The translations under genes were made by a program, and so were the position numbers. A DNA stretch of 6,262 nucleotides from Gammaproteobacteria bacterium. Lineage in GTDB: Bacteria; Pseudomonadota; Gammaproteobacteria; Arenicellales; JAHEKD01. The notes beneath the pieces are model-generated. The model worked only from the letters and a program-made list of their open reading frames with translations, was not told the DNA's origin and ran no database searches. Each line of letters starts with the position of its first letter. Positions within the stretch are counted from its first letter, which is position 1. Location: contig JAHEKD010000156.1 of NCBI GenBank assembly GCA_024638545.1, positions 1-6,262 of the forward strand, in the 5' to 3' direction. Shown one piece after another: positions 1 to 6,262 of the stretch.

Positions 1-104
1 ACTTGAATACGGCACTGGAAAAACTCGAAGATCTCAAAAACTATGAAGAAGTAACAATACTCTCAGAGTTTTTGCAAACTTCAAAACGCGGTTTTATCCG
101 TTAG
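1..104 (+). CDS. lpxA: LpxA, UDP-N-acetylglucosamine acyltransferase, 3' end only
   Basis: Only the last 33 codons and the TAG stop (102-104) are inside the window; the reading frame is set by codons starting at position 3. The visible tail ends in SEFLQTSKRGFIR, which matches the typical LpxA C-terminus (a Phe-rich helix, then S-x-RG-[IL]-IR at the very end). LpxA is the cytosolic trimeric acyltransferase that puts the first 3-hydroxyacyl chain on UDP-GlcNAc, the first step of lipid A synthesis. The left-handed beta-helix part and the catalytic His lie upstream, outside the window. The identification rests on the short tail plus the fact that lpxB follows directly, 24 bases downstream, as in most Gammaproteobacteria. 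Confidence 0.88.
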   Translation, partial: LNTALEKLEDLKNYEEVTILSEFLQTSKRGFIR

Positions 105-128
105 CCGCTGTAACCCAAAATACTGATC

Positions 129-1268
129 ATGCGAATTGCGGTTGTTGCTGGAGAAACTTCTGGTGATCAGCTAGGGGCAGGATTAATCAGTCAGCTTAAA
201 AACGACTTTCCTGACGCCATATACTATGGGATAGGCGGGCCCTTAATGCAGGAACAGGGCTTTCAAAGCCTTTACGAGATGGACGATATATCGATGATCG
301 GCCTTGAAGGCGTGTTCAGCAAGCTGCCAGGTATAATAAAAATCCGCCAACAGCTTCTTGACCGCCTTGTCAGCGACAGGCCGGAAATATTTGTAGGTAT
401 CGATGTGCCGGATTTTAATCTTGGCCTTGAAAAGCGGCTGACTCAACGTGCGATTACATGTATCCATTACGTGAGTCCCACAATTTGGGCATGGAGAGGT
501 TATCGCATAAACACGATAAAAAAAGCAGTCGCGCATATGCTGGTACTGTTCCCATTCGAAACCGGCATTTACCAGTCGCATAATGTGCCGGTTACTTTTG
601 TCGGCCATCCCATTGCTGATGAAGTGGATGGCGTTGCAGATCAGTCAACCTGCCGAAAAAGATATAACCTTGACGATGATTGTGAGGTTATCGCGCTGTT
701 ACCGGGTAGTCGAACATCAGAAATTCAGCGACATGCAGCTTTGTTCATTCAAACGGCTGAACACCTGGCCCTTTCCTATCCTGATACTAAATTTCTTATC
801 TCGGCCATCAACCACAATGTGCATGAATTTATCAACCAGCTGCTGGAAAAATGCAGCTCTAATCTCAAAATTCAGGTGATTACAAAAAATGTCCGCCAGG
901 TTATTTCAGCCAGTGATCTGGTACTGGCTGCATCCGGAACGGTCACCCTGGAGACTGCCCTGATGGAAAAACCGCTGGTTGTTGCTTATAAGGTTTCAAA
1001 AATCAGCGAACTGATGGTCAGATTGTTCTCAAACGTCAGTTTCTATGCGATGCCGAATTTTTTGCTTGATAAGCCCATCATTCCTGAATTTGTCCAGCAG
1101 CGTGCGAATGTTGAGAATTTATCCGGGGCATTGGCTAAATTTTTGAGCGACGAACTGTATAAACATGAAACAATACGCAAGTTCAAGGAGATAAAATCTA
1201 AACTTAAAGTGGATTCGAACAAAACTTCTGCCAATGTCGTGCGCACCTACCTGGACGCGAACAGATGA
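129..1268 (+). CDS. lpxB: LpxB, lipid-A-disaccharide synthase
   Basis: Glycosyltransferase of family GT19. It joins UDP-2,3-diacylglucosamine and lipid X (2,3-diacylglucosamine 1-phosphate) into the beta-1,6 disaccharide of lipid A, acting at the cytoplasmic face of the inner membrane. At 379 residues it is close to the E. coli protein (382). Visible motifs in order: GETSGD at 8-13, GGPLM at 36-40, GIDVPDFN at 90-97 (with the Asp known to matter in this family), YVSPTIWAWR at 114-123, GHP at 159-161, LLPGSRTSEI at 190-199, and ASGTVTLE at 268-275 in the donor-binding half. YAMPN at 306-310 aligns with the family's conserved SLPN segment. The ATG at 129 is the first after an in-frame TAA at 111-113, and the protein begins directly with the first Rossmann strand (MRIAVVAGE), so the start is firm although no Shine-Dalgarno sequence is evident. 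Its stop overlaps the rnhB start. Confidence 0.97.
   Translation: MRIAVVAGETSGDQLGAGLISQLKNDFPDAIYYGIGGPLMQEQGFQSLYEMDDISMIGLEGVFSKLPGIIKIRQQLLDRLVSDRPEIFVGIDVPDFNLGLEKRLTQRAITCIHYVSPTIWAWRGYRINTIKKAVAHMLVLFPFETGIYQSHNVPVTFVGHPIADEVDGVADQSTCRKRYNLDDDCEVIALLPGSRTSEIQRHAALFIQTAEHLALSYPDTKFLISAINHNVHEFINQLLEKCSSNLKIQVITKNVRQVISASDLVLAASGTVTLETALMEKPLVVAYKVSKISELMVRLFSNVSFYAMPNFLLDKPIIPEFVQQRANVENLSGALAKFLSDELYKHETIRKFKEIKSKLKVDSNKTSANVVRTYLDANR
1265..1268 (+). other. ATGA stop-start overlap joining lpxB and rnhB
   Basis: The lpxB stop TGA (1266-1268) overlaps the rnhB start ATG (1265-1267) by the common 4-base ATGA junction. In the rnhB frame no ATG, GTG or TTG occurs between an upstream TAA at 1205-1207 and this ATG, so it is the only reasonable start. 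No strong Shine-Dalgarno sequence precedes it (only GGA at 1253-1255). This suggests that rnhB is translated by ribosomes finishing lpxB; that is inference. Confidence 0.85.
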
Positions 1269-1834
1269 TCATTGCCGGTGTCGACGAGTGCGGTCGCGGC
1301 CCCCTGGCAGGTCCGGTGGTGGCCGCGGCCGTGATATTACCCGCGGCCTGCCAGATTGATGAATTAACGGATTCAAAGAAACTTTCTGCTAAAAAACGCG
1401 CCCTGCTTGAACCTAAAATCAAGCAGAAGTCTGTTGCCTGGGCAGTTTCACAGGTTGAGGCGCAGCAGATTGACCAGATTAATATCTTACAGGCCAGCCT
1501 GCTGGCAATGAAACAGGCGATATTGAAACTCGACCTGCAGCCTGAAAAAGCATTGATCGATGGTAAATTCGTGCCCCCGAACCTATGCTGCCGAGCCCAG
1601 GCAATCATCAGGGGAGACTGTAAATTTGACTCCATCAGTGCAGCTTCAATCCTGGCCAAGGAGTTCCGTGACCGGTTGATGTGCTATTATGATCAGTGCT
1701 ATCCAGAGTACGGGTTTGCTTCCCATAAAGGCTATCCAACTAAAGCGCATTTAAGCGCGCTCAATAAGCACGGGATTACACCAATTCATAGACGAACATT
1801 TTCTCCGGTTGCTAAACTACTTGCCAATGCTTGA
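1265..1834 (+). CDS. rnhB: RNase HII
   Basis: Type 2 RNase H. It cuts the RNA strand of RNA-DNA hybrids and nicks 5' to single ribonucleotides in DNA, which starts ribonucleotide excision repair. It has 189 residues (E. coli about 198); the difference is mostly a missing short N-terminal extension, so the protein opens straight into the active-site strand. The DEDD metal-binding set is complete: D7 and E8 in GVDECGRGPLAGPV, D99 in LIDG, and D118 in RGDCK. The GRG motif (10-12) that reads the RNA-DNA junction, SISAASILAK at 123-132, HKGYPT at 154-159 with the family's junction-sensing Tyr157, and HRRTF at 175-179 are also present. Cys9 next to the catalytic pair is less usual than Ala or Val, and there are seven cysteines in all. 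The first 80 bases are clearly richer in GC than the flanks, largely because of the Gly/Ala/Pro/Arg-rich motif. Confidence 0.97.
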   Translation: MIIAGVDECGRGPLAGPVVAAAVILPAACQIDELTDSKKLSAKKRALLEPKIKQKSVAWAVSQVEAQQIDQINILQASLLAMKQAILKLDLQPEKALIDGKFVPPNLCCRAQAIIRGDCKFDSISAASILAKEFRDRLMCYYDQCYPEYGFASHKGYPTKAHLSALNKHGITPIHRRTFSPVAKLLANA

Positions 1835-1851
1835 ACCAATAACACGTGAGC

Positions 1852-1855
1852 GAAG
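1852..1855 (+). promoter_or_regulatory. Weak ribosome binding site for dnaE
   Basis: GAAG lies six bases before the dnaE ATG at 1862, in the 27-base gap after the rnhB stop (1832-1834). It is only a partial Shine-Dalgarno match. Together with the short gap it supports the ATG at 1862, from which the protein aligns with the usual DnaE N-terminus (FVHL...HS-Y-S). Confidence 0.4.
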
Positions 1856-1861
1856 AATTTA

Positions 1862-4800
1862 ATGCATAAAACTTTTGTACATTTAAATGTTCACTCTGAA
1901 TATTCGCTTGTTGACAGTACTGTTAGATGTGAGCAACTGGCACATTATTGCCAGCAATACGGCATGCCAGCTGTTGCGATCACTGATGTCGTGAATACCT
2001 ACGCCGCAATCAAACACTATAAAGCCTGTATCAGGTTCGGGCTTAAACCGATTATTGGTACACATGTCTGGGTATGCGATGAATCAAATTACCAGCAGGC
2101 TCATCAGTTGATACTGTTATCGATGAATAAAAAGGGGTTCCAGTCGCTGTGCAGATTGTTATCACATGCTTTTCTGGAAAATCAGCATCAAGGGCGTGGG
2201 TATGTAAACGCCAGCAGGCTGTATGAGCAAAATGAGCATCTGATCGCACTTTCCGCCGGGCGCGGCGGTTTAATTGGCAAGACGATCCTGTCCGGCGATC
2301 TATCGCTTGCAGAGCAATATTGCCGGGATTTTAAAAGCAAGTTTCATGACCGATTCTATATTGAACTGCAAAGGCTGGGTCGCAACGATGACGAACAGCT
2401 CGTGCGGGCATCAGTTGAACTGGCAGCTTTAGCGGATATTCCGGTGGTTGCGACCAATGCTGTCCAGTTTATCCACAAGGAAGAATCAGATGTGCATGAA
2501 ATCCGGGTGTGTATTCAGGAAGGTCGATTGATTGACGATAAGCGTCGAAAGCGGCGATTTACGACACAACAGTACCTGAAAAATCCGACCCAAATGATGG
2601 AACTGTTCAGTGACTACCCGGAAGCCATCGATAACTCAGTTGAGATCGCAAAACGCTGCAACACGCAATTCAGGCTGGGTGAAACCTTTCTCCCTAACTT
2701 TGAAATTGCAGGCCCGGATACTTCGGACGACCAGTTGATAAAACAGTCCAGGGCCGGGTTGATCAGTGTCCTGAAGCTGGAAAAACCGGATCAGGTTGAA
2801 AAGCTCTACAGGGACCGGCTCGATTTTGAACTGGACATAATCAACCAGATGGGATTTTCAAGCTATTTTTTGATTGTTGCGGATTTCATAAGCTGGGCGA
2901 AAAAAAATCGCATTCCCGTTGGACCCGGGCGCGGTTCAGGAGCGGGATCACTGGTTGCCTATGCCCTGGGGATTACTGAGCTTGATCCAATTGAGCATGA
3001 GCTATTATTCGAGCGGTTCCTGAATCCTGAACGCGTGTCTTTACCCGATTTTGATATCGATTTTTGCATGCAAGGCCGTGACAGAGTCATCGAATATGTG
3101 ATGCAAAAATATGGCCACGACAAAGTGGCGCAAATCATTACCTATGGCACAATGGCCGCGCGGGCAGTGGTCAGAGACGTTGGCCGCGTCATGGGCCTGA
3201 GTTACGGCTATGTCGATAAAATTGCCAAGCTGATACCGTTCGTACCCGGTATGACGCTTGACGAGGCGTTGAATCAGGAGCCTGAACTCGAAAAGCTGTA
3301 TAAAGATGAAGAAGAGATTACACAACTCATCGATACCGCCAGGGCACTTGAAGGCCTGGCCAGAAATATTGGCAAGCACGCCGGCGGCGTCGTTATTGCA
3401 CCCACTGAACTGACTGACTTTTCGCCGCTTTATTCAGAGCAGGGATCAGCACAGAGTATCACCCAGTTCGATAAAGATGATCTTGAAGCCATTGGCCTGG
3501 TGAAGTTTGACTTTCTGGGGCTGAAAACACTGACGGTAATTGACTGGGCACTAAAATCAATTAATGTGCAAAGATCGAATCAAGACCAGTCTCCTTTAAT
3601 ATTAGAGGAGTTTGATTTAGAGGATAAAAAAACCTTTGACCTGTTAAAGGCCGCTCGTACCACAGCCGTATTCCAGCTCGAGTCACGCGGCATGAAGGAC
3701 CTGATTTTGCGATTAGAGCCGGATTCATTCGGTGACCTGACGGCGCTGGTCGCGCTGTATCGTCCCGGTCCAATGGAATTATCAGACGATTTTGTCAACC
3801 GCAAGCATGGACGCGAGGTAGTGAAATATCCTCGTCCTGAAATGGAGGAAATTTTAAGATCAACCTACGGCGTCATGCTTTATCAGGAACAGGTCATGCA
3901 AATCGCTCAGGTTTTGGGAGGCTACTCGCTGGGCAATGCCGATATTTTGCGAAAAGCCATGGGTAAAAAGAAGCCCGAGGAGATGGCAAAACAGCGCCAG
4001 GTCTTTGTTAATGGTGCTTCAGAAAATGACATCGATAAGAAAACGGCAGAATCGATTTTTGATTTGATGGAGAAATTTGCGGGCTATGGTTTCAACAAGG
4101 CCCACTCGGCGGCATACGCATTAATCGCCTATCAAACGGCCTGGCTGAAAGCTAACTATCCTGCACATTTTCTGGCAGCATCCCTGTCAGTCGATATGGA
4201 CAATACCGACAAGGTGGTCATGTTAATTGCCGAAACACGTGACATGGCAATAAAAGTCTTACCTCCGGACATTAATCAATGTGAATACAGGTTCATTGCC
4301 GCCGGTGAAGATACGATTCTTTACGGACTCGGCGCCATCAAGGGGCTGGGACGGCCTGTGATTGAATCTCTAATTGAAGAGCGTCAGAAAAACGGTGAAT
4401 TTTCTGACCTGTTTAATTTATGTAACAGAGTCAGTGCCCATAAAGTAAACCGCAGGGCGCTGCAGGCACTGGTCTGCTCAGGAGCACTTGACGCATTTGC
4501 AGTGGGCAGGGCGAGTTTAAGCGCGTCGATATCAAGCGCTGTCGATGCGGCCAATCAACGACTCAGTGATCAGCAGGCGGGTCAATCTGACCTGTTCGGG
4601 ATGTGTGAAGAAAAACAAAACCACGTTTTTTATGTCAATGTGCCAGACTGGAATGAGGGCGATCGATTAAAACAGGAAAAAGCCACTCTTGGTTTATACT
4701 TGTCTGGGCACCCGGTCGAGCAATATCGTGATGAGCTGGATAAAATCGTAAGTTCCAGGCTGATCGATCTCAGAGCCAAGGACAGTACTCAGATCATATC

Positions 4801-5311
4801 GGGGCTGATCCTGGGTATTCGAACCATGTTTAACCGTCGTGGCGAAAAATTTGCATTCGTGACGCTTGACGATAATACAGCGCGCGTTGAAGTCAGTGTT
4901 TTCGCAGATCTGTATTCGTCAAGTTACGAGAAACTGCGCCATGATCGCATCGTTGTGATTAAAGGCGTTGTAAGCGTCGATGAACGTAATAACGGAATAC
5001 AGATGCGTGCCGAATCCATCTACAGTTTGCCGGAATACCGGATCAACAGCGCAAACGCGCTGATTATAACAACCAGCGATGAAAAACTGGCCAGTGATGG
5101 AGCACGGTTTAAGCATTTAATAAGCCATGCCGGCAAAGGTGGCCTGCCTATCGTCTTGCGCTATAAAAAACAGGGCTGTATGGCGCAAATCAGGCTGGGT
5201 GAACAATTTAGCGTCAATCCAGAGAATCCACTACTGTACTCATTACAGGAAATTTTCGGTAAAAATGCGATTGAGATAAATTATTTACCTCAAGCTGATA
5301 TGCGGCACTGA
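1862..5311 (+). CDS. dnaE: DnaE, DNA polymerase III alpha subunit
   Basis: Catalytic subunit of the replicative polymerase (family C), 1149 residues against 1160 in E. coli. Domains by approximate residue: PHP domain 1-280 (FVHLNVHSEYS at 5-15, AITD at 39-42); palm with VGPGRGSGAGSLVAYALG at 353-370, the catalytic pair D398 and D400 in LPDFDIDF, and the third Asp D550 in VKFDFLGL; fingers with TTAVFQLESRGMKDL at 600-614, YQEQVMQIAQVLGGYSLG at 674-691, AMGKKKPEEMAKQR at 699-712 and FAGYGFNKAHSAAYAL at 739-754; helix-hairpin-helix region about 820-880; clamp-binding QSDLF at 908-912; OB fold about 975-1055; C-terminal tau-binding region from about 1060. All three catalytic aspartates are present, so it should be active. 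The PHP domain has lost most metal ligands, so proofreading probably comes from a separate DnaQ. The segment at 635-650 is shorter than in E. coli. No frameshift is seen. Confidence 0.98.
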   Translation: MHKTFVHLNVHSEYSLVDSTVRCEQLAHYCQQYGMPAVAITDVVNTYAAIKHYKACIRFGLKPIIGTHVWVCDESNYQQAHQLILLSMNKKGFQSLCRLLSHAFLENQHQGRGYVNASRLYEQNEHLIALSAGRGGLIGKTILSGDLSLAEQYCRDFKSKFHDRFYIELQRLGRNDDEQLVRASVELAALADIPVVATNAVQFIHKEESDVHEIRVCIQEGRLIDDKRRKRRFTTQQYLKNPTQMMELFSDYPEAIDNSVEIAKRCNTQFRLGETFLPNFEIAGPDTSDDQLIKQSRAGLISVLKLEKPDQVEKLYRDRLDFELDIINQMGFSSYFLIVADFISWAKKNRIPVGPGRGSGAGSLVAYALGITELDPIEHELLFERFLNPERVSLPDFDIDFCMQGRDRVIEYVMQKYGHDKVAQIITYGTMAARAVVRDVGRVMGLSYGYVDKIAKLIPFVPGMTLDEALNQEPELEKLYKDEEEITQLIDTARALEGLARNIGKHAGGVVIAPTELTDFSPLYSEQGSAQSITQFDKDDLEAIGLVKFDFLGLKTLTVIDWALKSINVQRSNQDQSPLILEEFDLEDKKTFDLLKAARTTAVFQLESRGMKDLILRLEPDSFGDLTALVALYRPGPMELSDDFVNRKHGREVVKYPRPEMEEILRSTYGVMLYQEQVMQIAQVLGGYSLGNADILRKAMGKKKPEEMAKQRQVFVNGASENDIDKKTAESIFDLMEKFAGYGFNKAHSAAYALIAYQTAWLKANYPAHFLAASLSVDMDNTDKVVMLIAETRDMAIKVLPPDINQCEYRFIAAGEDTILYGLGAIKGLGRPVIESLIEERQKNGEFSDLFNLCNRVSAHKVNRRALQALVCSGALDAFAVGRASLSASISSAVDAANQRLSDQQAGQSDLFGMCEEKQNHVFYVNVPDWNEGDRLKQEKATLGLYLSGHPVEQYRDELDKIVSSRLIDLRAKDSTQIISGLILGIRTMFNRRGEKFAFVTLDDNTARVEVSVFADLYSSSYEKLRHDRIVVIKGVVSVDERNNGIQMRAESIYSLPEYRINSANALIITTSDEKLASDGARFKHLISHAGKGGLPIVLRYKKQGCMAQIRLGEQFSVNPENPLLYSLQEIFGKNAIEINYLPQADMRH
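2664..2683 (+). repeat. 20-base direct repeat in dnaE, copy 1
   Basis: CGCAATTCAGGCTGGGTGAA here matches the copy at 5184-5203 in 19 of 20 positions. Both copies are in the same reading frame; this one encodes Gln-Phe-Arg-Leu-Gly-Glu (269-274), just after the PHP domain. The RLGE peptide at this site is conserved in DnaE, so this copy is probably under protein-level constraint. Confidence 0.7.
4583..4597 (+). other. Internal beta-clamp binding motif of DnaE (QSDLF)
   Basis: These codons give Gln-Ser-Asp-Leu-Phe, residues 908-912, lying between the helix-hairpin-helix region and the OB fold. This is the place and pattern of the internal clamp-binding motif of E. coli DnaE (QADMF), and it fits the general QxxLF clamp-binding consensus. 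Binding to the DnaN sliding clamp is inferred from this match. Confidence 0.8.
5184..5203 (+). repeat. 20-base direct repeat in dnaE, copy 2
   Basis: CGCAAATCAGGCTGGGTGAA, one mismatch from the copy at 2664-2683 and exactly 2520 bases downstream, in the same frame. It encodes Gln-Ile-Arg-Leu-Gly-Glu (1109-1114) in the C-terminal tau-binding region, where the E. coli protein reads differently (as I recall, RLRFGATW). Confidence 0.7.
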
Positions 5312-5324
5312 TTTCTGGCAAAAT
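5295..5324 (+). promoter_or_regulatory. Possible extended -10 promoter for accA
   Basis: CTGATA (5295-5300, four of six matches to the -35 consensus) and CAAAAT (5319-5324, four of six matches to the -10) are separated by 18 bases, and TGG directly before the -10 gives the extended -10 TGn element. The -35 sits in the last codons of dnaE. Transcription would begin near 5331, giving a leader of about 30 bases before the accA ATG. The match is modest and found by eye; accA may equally be transcribed only from upstream. Confidence 0.3.
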
Positions 5325-5360
5325 AGAGAACCGGTAAATCGATATCTGATTAATTAAATT

Positions 5361-6262
5361 ATGGACCTGAATTTCCTCGATTTTGAACAACCCATTGCTG
5401 AAGTTGAAGCTAAACTGGATGAGTTAAAGCGACTGGAACCTTCAGCCAGTGTCGATGAGGAAATTAAAAATCTCGAACTCCAGAATTCAAAATTAACGGA
5501 ATCAATTTTCTCCTCGCTGACACCCTGGCAAATTACACAGCTGGCGCGTCATCCGCAGCGCCCCTACACCAATGATTATATTCATTCAATTTTCACTGAT
5601 TTTAAAGAGCTGTTTGGCGACAGAATGTATTCGAATGACTACGCCATTGTCGCCGGTATGTGCAGACTTGAGGATAAACCGGTCATGGTTGTTGGCCATC
5701 AGAAAGGACGCAACACTGAATCCAGAAACCTGAGAAATTTCGGCATGCCCAAACCAGAAGGTTACCGAAAAGCCCAAAGATTGATGAGACTGGCTGAAAA
5801 ATTCACACTACCCATATTTACGTTTATTGATACGCCCGGCGCCTACCCTGGTGTTGGTGCAGAAGAAAGGGGGCAGAGCGCAGCCATCGCCGAAAGTCTG
5901 AAACTGATGACAACACTTAAAACACCTATCATTTCAACGGTGATTGGTGAAGGTGGTTCGGGTGGTGCCCTGGCAATCGGTGTCTGCGACACGCTGTTAA
6001 TGTTGCAATACAGCACCTATTCCGTTATTTCTCCGGAAGGTTGCGCCTCAATATTGTGGAAAAGTGCAGATAAGGCCGCAGAGGCTGCCACAGCGATGGG
6101 CCTGACCAGCGATGAATTACTGAAGAGAGGGTTAATCGACAAGGTGGTTACCGAACCCGCGGGTGGCGCTCATCGAGATGCGACGAAAATCTCTGAAACG
6201 CTGAAAGCGCATCTGCTTGATGCCCTGTTAAGCCTGGAAACAATACCGATCGAGGACTTAAT
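5361..6262 (+). CDS. accA: AccA, acetyl-CoA carboxylase carboxyltransferase alpha subunit, 3' end cut
   Basis: With AccD this subunit forms the carboxyltransferase that moves the carboxyl group from carboxybiotin on AccB to acetyl-CoA, making malonyl-CoA, the committed step of fatty acid synthesis in the cytosol. Three hundred codons are visible with no stop; E. coli AccA has 319 residues, so perhaps 15-20 are missing. The start [14 protein letters not shown] closely matches the E. coli one. Further motifs: ARHPQRPYT at 62-70, GHQKGR at 112-117, [14 protein letters not shown] at 125-138, [18 protein letters not shown] at 155-172, the glycine-rich [12 protein letters not shown] at 196-207, which forms the CoA/oxyanion pocket, and [19 protein letters not shown] at 220-238. 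The linker after the first helix is about eight residues shorter than in E. coli. The 49-base gap before it is AT-rich, and no Shine-Dalgarno sequence is visible before the ATG. Confidence 0.97.
   Translation, partial: MDLNFLDFEQPIAEVEAKLDELKRLEPSASVDEEIKNLELQNSKLTESIFSSLTPWQITQLARHPQRPYTNDYIHSIFTDFKELFGDRMYSNDYAIVAGMCRLEDKPVMVVGHQKGRNTESRNLRNFGMPKPEGYRKAQRLMRLAEKFTLPIFTFIDTPGAYPGVGAEERGQSAAIAESLKLMTTLKTPIISTVIGEGGSGGALAIGVCDTLLMLQYSTYSVISPEGCASILWKSADKAAEAATAMGLTSDELLKRGLIDKVVTEPAGGAHRDATKISETLKAHLLDALLSLETIPIEDL

Noticed and set aside
518..524. In-frame slippery heptamer A AAA AAA in lpxB, a possible -1 frameshift site.
   Set aside because: The shifted frame ends after about 20 codons, giving only a truncated LpxB. 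I see no stimulatory hairpin or upstream Shine-Dalgarno-like element, and the conserved lpxB frame continues normally.
243..608. Open frame of 121 codons on the minus strand inside lpxB, and similar minus-strand frames under rnhB and dnaE.
   Set aside because: They lie fully antisense to well-conserved genes, show no recognisable domain, and have no start signals; they are shadows of the coding strand.
1831..1863. TTGAAC and TTTAAT words around the rnhB-dnaE gap, considered as a dnaE promoter.
   Set aside because: The spacing is 21 bases, and the -10 would overlap the dnaE start codon, so transcripts would begin after the ATG.
1846..1869. A seven-codon GTG reading frame (Met-Ser-Glu-Glu-Phe-Asn-Ala, stop) that overlaps the dnaE start and resembles the MSE start of E. 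coli DnaE.
   Set aside because: It is out of frame with dnaE, has no ribosome binding site, and DnaE aligns well from the ATG at 1862. The likeness to the E. coli N-terminus spans only three residues.
2253..2273. GC-rich inverted repeat CCGCC...GGCGG with a six-base loop followed by TTTAATT, resembling an intrinsic terminator inside dnaE.
   Set aside because: The stem is only five base pairs, the T tract is broken after three, and it lies inside a conserved coding region (SAGRGGLI). Termination here would destroy dnaE expression.
2900..2907. Run of eight A residues in dnaE that could cause transcriptional slippage.
   Set aside because: It encodes Lys-Lys-Asn in a normal surface stretch (SWAKKNR), and the shifted frames lead to stops without any recognisable product.
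5337..5351. AATC...GATT inverted repeat in the dnaE-accA gap, considered as a terminator or operator.
   Set aside because: The stem has only four AT-rich base pairs and no T tract, which is too weak to support either call.

Overview
The window is a compact stretch of bacterial housekeeping genes, all on the + strand: the 3' end of lpxA, then lpxB, rnhB, dnaE and a 5' part of accA that runs off the right edge. This order (lpxA-lpxB-rnhB-dnaE-accA) is the classic gammaproteobacterial arrangement downstream of bamA-skp-lpxD-fabZ. The protein sequences fit that placement: an E. coli-like DnaE of 1149 residues with a long C-terminal region, and an AccA whose first residues closely resemble those of E. 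coli. Base composition looks moderate, in the mid-40s percent GC by eye. I cannot name a genus. Lipid A genes mean an outer-membrane organism.

Layout: positions 1-104 hold the last 33 codons of lpxA. After 24 bases, lpxB (129-1268) follows. Its stop overlaps the start of rnhB (1265-1834) in an ATGA junction. After 27 bases, dnaE (1862-5311) fills more than half of the window. A 49-base AT-rich gap then leads to accA (from 5361), which is cut at the window end after 300 codons, probably some 15-20 codons short of its stop. No gap is longer than 49 bases, and I see no RNA gene, mobile element, CRISPR array or convincing terminator, so the genes are most likely cotranscribed, perhaps with an extra internal promoter before accA.

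Functionally the cluster joins lipid A synthesis (LpxA, LpxB), chromosome replication and RNA-primer or ribonucleotide clearance (DnaE, RnhB), and the first committed step of fatty acid synthesis (AccA). This links envelope growth to DNA replication in one transcription unit.

I do not find a new biological system here. The points most worth a second look are in dnaE: a PHP domain that has lost most metal ligands, including one Asp that E. coli keeps; a shortened form of the conserved PGP...RKHG segment; and a 20-base near-identical direct repeat whose copies lie exactly 840 codons apart. Smaller points are a cysteine-rich RNase HII with DECGRG at its active site, and the near absence of Shine-Dalgarno sequences in front of lpxB and accA.
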